From Periconia sp. R9002 (taxonomy: Eukaryota; Ascomycota; Dothideomycetes; Pleosporales; Periconiaceae), in assembly GCA_023627715.1 (NCBI GenBank), contig JAMAHW010000020.1:310001-374000 (forward strand): a stretch of 64,000 nt of DNA, in the 5' to 3' direction. Numbering within the stretch: position 1 is the stretch's first letter; every line of letters starts with the position of its first letter. Both the position numbers and the translations under genes were made by a program. This document shows, one piece after another, positions 59,115 through 64,000 of the stretch. The notes under the pieces are model-generated. The model was not told the DNA's origin. It was given only the letters and a program-made list of their open reading frames with translations, and searched no databases.

Positions 59115-62100
59115 TCAACTGACGTTACTGCTATAGCCCAGCACCTCGACCATGACATTTGCCAGTGTGCTGGCAGTCCAGAGCGCCACCAAACTCCACC
59201 CAATCAGCCTGTCCATCTTCCACCGTCGCCAGGGCACTGCCAGCAGCAACCCAACCAATGTGACGAGCAATGTGGCCCCCGATATAACCAACGTGGTGCT
59301 GACCTCAATATGGTACGGCTTGAAATGAATGGGATTATTCGGGTGCTTCTTGTGCTGATGCCGCCCCTTTTTGATCGTCATGTAGCAGCCGCTGAGCCCG
59401 ATCCCGAGCAGAATGTTGAGCATCGGTCCGCCAAAACATGCCGAGAGGGCCATGACAGGAAATCCGAGTCGCGCCACGGTGATGTCAGCTACAAAATCAC
59501 CCAGTGAATTGCCCACAGCGAAGATGGTGAGGCCGAGAATGGCATCGCTTATGTTCAAGATGACTCCCAGCGTCTTCAGCACCCCTACCACTTCGTTGGC
59601 AATCGAGCTGATCCAAGTGATGCTGACGGCAAAGCCCAGGAAGCACAGCAGCGCTCGCCAGCGTGGAGGCCGATGAGCCGTCGTCGTGGTGAGCAGTATC
59701 GCTAGCATGCACATGGAAAAAAGCAAAGAATACAGACTAGGTCTCAATAACCCTCGCGGGTGATCTGGCTCTGTATTTGCCCAAACAATGAGTACGACAA
59801 AAAAGGGCGCCGTGAAGGATTGGATCACCACAAGCCATCGATTCCATGGTTTGGATGCTGGTGACGAAGATGCAGTAGCAAATTGTTCGGGTGATTGTAG
59901 CAGATTGTTCTCTTCTTCAATGACCAGCCGGGGTGGGTGGACAGCGGGGTTAACTACGGTATCGAGTGACCCTCCATGCACCTCAGCCTGTGTCCTCGAT
60001 GTGGTAGCGTTGGGTTTTGACGAGGGAGTTGGCCCCGCCGAGCCTTGAGTTTCAGAAAGTGACAAGCCGCGTTGATGTTGACTTGTTCCCACACTTCCGG
60101 GCGTCAATGACCCAGGAAGTGTGCGAGTGGGAGACATCGGACCATCTATGTCACTGTCTTTACTAGAAGTTTCGACAACAGGTAGCGTGATAGTGAGGAG
60201 GAACACACTCGGAGCAGTAACAAGACCAAGCAGCTTTTCCAAAACACGTTTTTCCTTCCAGTTGGCCATAGTCGGGAACAACATGGATACGAATACATCA
60301 GGGGCCGGCAATACGCTGCTAGGCCACCAACGTGGCACTTTTGTTCGTTCCATCTCAGGGAAGAAATGGCTTTCACGGTAGTAAGACTCAGGCGAAGCGC
60401 TAGGGGATGGCAGCGCGAGACTTGGCGCTCTTGAGCTGCGTGCCGACGTGGGGTAGTCTGTATAGGCAGGAAAGGGTATCGGAGGTGATGAGGGACCGGG
60501 AACGACGAGTTTTGGATAAGGTCGACCCGCGGAACGGGCCTCGGGAGCTATCAAAGGGGATGTGTTCGGACTCGGAGTGGACGTTCCCTGACGCACAGGC
60601 ACCCCACGATCATTCAGCCCAGGGGGCGCCAGCATGTTAGGGGAGGGTTGCTTTGATGGAGGTGCTGGACTCGTAGGTCTCGAGCTATGCTCAGATGGAG
60701 GAGGGGAGAGCGAGAAACTAGGTGACGGTGGTGGCTGTTCGGAGATGCTCACTTCTTCACGTGGCTGCTCGAATGAAGCTGGTCCGATGTCAATTGTAGG
60801 GACTGTTTCATAACGAAAGACGTCGGGATCTAGTTCCATATTTTCAATGTCATTAGTAGACACAGCACGTGCTCGGTGGCCCATGTGTCTCTGCACATCA
60901 AGCGTTGGTCTAGCAATCGCTGGAGAACTGCCGGGAGGGTTTGGGTCGACCTCATAAGGTGGCCGAGGCGCAGGACCAGGACTTCCTGAGATAACGTATT
61001 GTTGCTGCGCTGTGGTAAATGTTGGGTCGTCAGAATATCTACGTAAGCTGATAGGCATTGACTGGATATTCCGAGATTTTTGCAATGACGAAAGGACAGC
61101 TCTGAACTCCAGTGCACCGACAAGACTAGGTCGGATAGGAGTGTGGGTGTTTCGACGGCTTCCAAGGGCTGGTCTGTTGAGGCGCATATTGTTGTTTAGT
61201 TCTCCGAGCCAACGTTCGCGCATTTGCTCGTTCTCGTCCGCTTCAATAAGATCGTTCGAAGCTGCTGCTTCTAAGGCGGCAAATTCATCCGCAGACCCAT
61301 CATGTGCAGGCGTGCGGTGGCCTTCGTTCACCGGACCATCATCTTCGTCGTGATAGTCTTGGGGAACTTCTTCCTCTTCTCCACCAGGCACGACGTATTG
61401 GCTTCGCATCAAAGCGGCTCGAAGCCGGCGAGCTTTCCGACGACCCAACCACCAATGCCATACAACGACGAAGCAAACGTAAAAAATGTAGAAGCCAACC
61501 ATAGTAGCAGACTCCCACAGAGACAATTTCCCATCCCAGATAAAGCCCATACTGAAACTGGCTGCAACGATGAAGAAAGATACATCTCGCACAAAGCTAC
61601 GGCGCGCTACTTTGAACGGACGAACCAAAGCCATGGAGCCTGCCACCACAGCCGTGATGAAGCCGGCTGCACCAATCAACTCGCCCAAGGCAAGACTAGC
61701 GGAGTTTGTGTTGAAGGCAGCGAATGTGGAGAAAACGTCAGGACTTCCATTTCCAAGTGCCAAAAAGGTAACACCAGCCAGGCTTTCACTCATCCCAAGT
61801 AGATTGGAGATAGTGCTCAGATTGACGCAAAAGAAGTCGCTTGCTGCGATACCGATTGTACTGAATAGAAGGGCGAGCCATAGTACCAGGACGGCAAAGG
61901 CGATGGGTTTTACGTGCGCAAGCTGGCAGTAGTACAGCGATAGGTATGAGAATATGCCAGCTTCTTCGTCGGGGCAGTTGGCTAAGACAAAGGCGCATTG
62001 ATCGTGTGCTTGGTGGACTAGTCTGCACTGCTCTGTGAGTCAGCAAGGGAAGAGATATACTAGGAAGGTAGGGGATTGTGTACTTCCAGATCCTGCTGTA

Positions 62101-62281
62101 AAACATCTCTTTTAACAATACCACCCCTGGTAGGTGGTTCCTCGCTGTGCGCATATCCGCGCTTTGCCCAAGCCAGCAGGCTTATGAAGGAGATTGCGAG
62201 TATAGTGAGGGCGAAAGGTCGCGCGGAATAGCGAGGACGTCGGCGCATTGTTAGCAGAATGGGGGTAGTGTTTGACGACAT
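59115..62281 (-). CDS. CaCA superfamily cation (Na+/Ca2+ or H+/Ca2+) exchanger
   Basis: Exons 62281-62084 and 62027-59115 (56-bp intron, join QQDLE|CRLVHQAHDQCAF) encode 1,036 residues. A signal anchor (about 18-40) precedes a short lumenal part with QAHDQCAFVLANCPDEEAG, then two blocks of about five helices each. The alpha-1 repeat has ALGNGSPDVFSTFAA (157-171) and the alpha-2 repeat AVGNSLGDFVADITVA (903-918), with the acidic residues that bind Ca2+. Between them lies a 500-residue, mostly disordered Ser/Pro-rich cytosolic loop. This matches the fungal NCX-like proteins related to yeast YDL206W, thought to move Ca2+ at an internal membrane or the plasma membrane. An in-frame ATG also exists far upstream at 62509, inside the presumed promoter and 76 codons earlier, and is less likely. 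It shares a short promoter with BRN1. Confidence 0.92.
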
Positions 62282-62718
62282 GCTCAAGTCATGTCGAGTA
62301 CGAATAGACGGTGGTGGCTGCACGCGAGCAATAAGATATACGGACGTGATGCTGTAAGTCGGCGGCGGACAGCTTCGGAAGCGTTCAAAAGATGCGAATG
62401 ATTTGCATACATACAGGGGAGAGAATATATATAAACAGGACGAATGCGAAAATGGTACGTGAGCAGCTATACTTGGTATGCGACAAGGCAACGTCGTCGT
62501 CACGCCCATAAGGCGGTGGTGGAAACGTCAACGGTTCCTGGACGGCGGGCTTTCCGCGCCATGTGATCGCCACACGAACCCTCGCCGCGGGAAAGCCAGC
62601 ACACGCTAGATCGGTGCACGGACCACACCAAACTGCCACTGTCATGTTTGGAGCCCTCACATCGAAGGTAAACAAACCACCATCCGGGCAGGTAACCAAC
62701 CACCACCACCACCACACC
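62282..62718. promoter_or_regulatory. Compact divergent promoter, cation exchanger / BRN1
   Basis: 437 bp between two outward-facing ATGs, the shortest divergent spacer in the window. A CCACCACCAC repeat abuts the BRN1 start. Confidence 0.55.
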
Positions 62719-64000
62719 ATGCCGCGCACCAGTGCAAAGATTAGTATTGGCGCGACGCCGCATACGCCCATTAAGTAAGTCACTTGAGGAGGCGCATCAT
62801 CCATCTATTTGATCACTTCAAGGCTCACGGAATATGCAGAGTACCACTGAATGATGACAAACGAGAGAAAGCAAAACGCCGACATGCCCTCCAAGAAGCA
62901 CAGAGAGACTCCATTCGAGCATCAGCCACGCCTAGGAAGAGGGTGTCACTTGCCGCCCAGAATAGCCCACACACACCTCTGAACAATGAAGATGATATGC
63001 CCAGTGTTGCCGGGACGGCCGTGACGCCTATGAAGCGGGTCATGCCCTTGTTGGCAAACTTTGAAGAGTGGATGAAAATGGCTACCGACAACAAGATTAA
63101 TGCAACCAACTCGTGGAATTTTGCATTAATCGATTATTTCCACGACATGTCACTACTCAAAGAAGGGGACGGTGTCAATTTTCAAAAAGCTAGTTGCACA
63201 CTGGATGGTTGCGTCAAAATCTATACGAGTCGTGTAGACAGTGTGGCGACTGATACTGGCAAGCTTCTTAGTGGGCTTGCAGAGAGCGGAAATAAGAAGC
63301 GCCGGGGAGAAGCAGCCGAAGGCGAGGGCGATGATGGAGACGATGACGAGGAGGAAGGCGAAGACGGGCAGAAGAAGAAGAAGAAGCGGGCCGCGCGCTC
63401 GGCAGAACAAACACTTGCAACTTCCTTTGCACAGCTACAAAACAAGAAAATGGAGCTGGAGCTGTCTGTGGACCCATTGTTCAAGAAGGCCTCAGCAGAC
63501 TTTGATGAGGGCGGCGCCAAGGGCCTACTCTTGAATCACTTAGCCATTGATGCTTTTGGAAGGATAGTCTTCGACAGTAGCGACGATGCAAACGATGCCA
63601 CGCCGGCGGAACCCAGGAAAACTCCAGCCCCCGACGATGAACCACAGCAAGAAGATGAAGAGGAGGTTGAGGAGGGAACCGATGATGTCGAGATTGATAT
63701 TAGTGCGCTCGGATCAAAATACTTCCCCGACTTAACACGACTGGACCAGCAGGATGTTTGCCCTTCGATGAAGACCTTTGACCTTGGCAACGCCGATGGT
63801 TCAATGGATCTACCCTTCCTCAAAGCCCCGGAAGACTGGAAGAAAGACGACAAGGACGAGAACGACACCGATGAAAATCAATCTGGGGTTTTTCTTGACG
63901 AAGACAATGCGTTAGGCTTTGATGATGACGACATCAATATGGGAGGGTTTGACCTGCCACCAGAAACAGGATTTGGTGAAGGAGGCGAGATTTGGGCAAG
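62719..64000 (+). CDS. BRN1: Condensin subunit 2 (Barren/Brn1/Cnd2), 5' part
   Basis: Exon 1, 62719-62774, encodes MPRTSAKISIGATPHTPIK. A 65-bp intron (GTAAGT..CAG) joins it to an exon from 62840 that stays open to the window end, so about 405 residues are seen and the 3' end is missing. The join reads TPIK|VPLNDDKREKAKRR, the usual start of fungal Barren. LANFEEWMKMATDNKINATN, SWNFALIDYFHDM and NFQKASCTLDGCVKIYTSRV are the conserved N-terminal kleisin block that contacts the Smc2 neck, followed by LLNHLAIDAFGRIVFDSS. Brn1 is the kleisin that closes the Smc2-Smc4 ring and is needed for mitotic chromosome condensation. Acidic and poly-Lys inserts (about residues 185-215) are lineage-specific. 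The N-terminal Ser/Thr-Pro sites (ATPHTPIK, SATPRKR, NSPHTPL) resemble Cdk targets. Confidence 0.93.

Noticed and set aside
62282..62509. N-terminal extension of the cation exchanger from the ATG at 62509
   Set aside because: The extension is unlike the family and lies in the short promoter shared with BRN1; the ATG at 62281 leads straight into the signal anchor.

Overview
The window reads as a chromosome segment from a filamentous ascomycete (Pezizomycotina); the class cannot be fixed from sequence alone. Genes are split by short spliceosomal introns (mostly 46-144 bp, GT..AG, often with a CTAAC/CTGAC-like branch sequence). The gene set is typically fungal: two Zn(II)2Cys6 regulators, a DHA1-type MFS transporter, a YAT amino-acid permease, an INSIG homologue, a Net1/Dnt1-like nucleolar protein, Cym1 and Brn1. 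There are no operons; neighbours share divergent promoters or converge on short 3' spacers. Twenty-one protein genes are supported, most with exon joins worked out by hand from reading frame, splice signals and family continuity.

Left part (1-24.2 kb): the 3' end of a prolyl 4-hydroxylase-type 2OG oxygenase; a DUF7703-like membrane protein converging on an MFS transporter; a six-exon nuclear-looking protein of unknown family; a 1,272-residue Net1/Dnt1-like nucleolar scaffold with amino-acid repeats; an INSIG protein; a BCS1-like AAA ATPase; a Zn(II)2Cys6 factor with an internal cluster and an odd spacing; and an amino-acid permease.

Middle (24.2-40 kb): about 4 kb without a convincing gene, then a CAMK-like protein kinase, a nitronate monooxygenase, a taxilin, and the mitochondrial presequence protease Cym1. 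These look like conserved housekeeping genes.

Accessory-looking part (40-53 kb): a secreted M20 peptidase, a PLAC8 protein, an aldo/keto reductase, an isochorismatase-like hydrolase with a signal-like N terminus, a second Zn(II)2Cys6 factor, a 165-bp TA-flanked inverted-repeat element (a probable MITE), a short-chain dehydrogenase and a CAP/SCP (PR-1-like) secreted protein. Spacers here are longer and gene structures less regular.

Right part (53-64 kb): a low-complexity coiled-coil protein ending in a fungal ubiquitin-like domain, a CaCA-family cation/Ca2+ exchanger, and the 5' part of the condensin subunit Brn1/Cnd2 running off the window. I did not find a convincing new multi-gene system. 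The best leads are the MITE, the orphan 629-residue protein, the unusual zinc cluster, and the reductase-isochorismatase-regulator-dehydrogenase neighbourhood.
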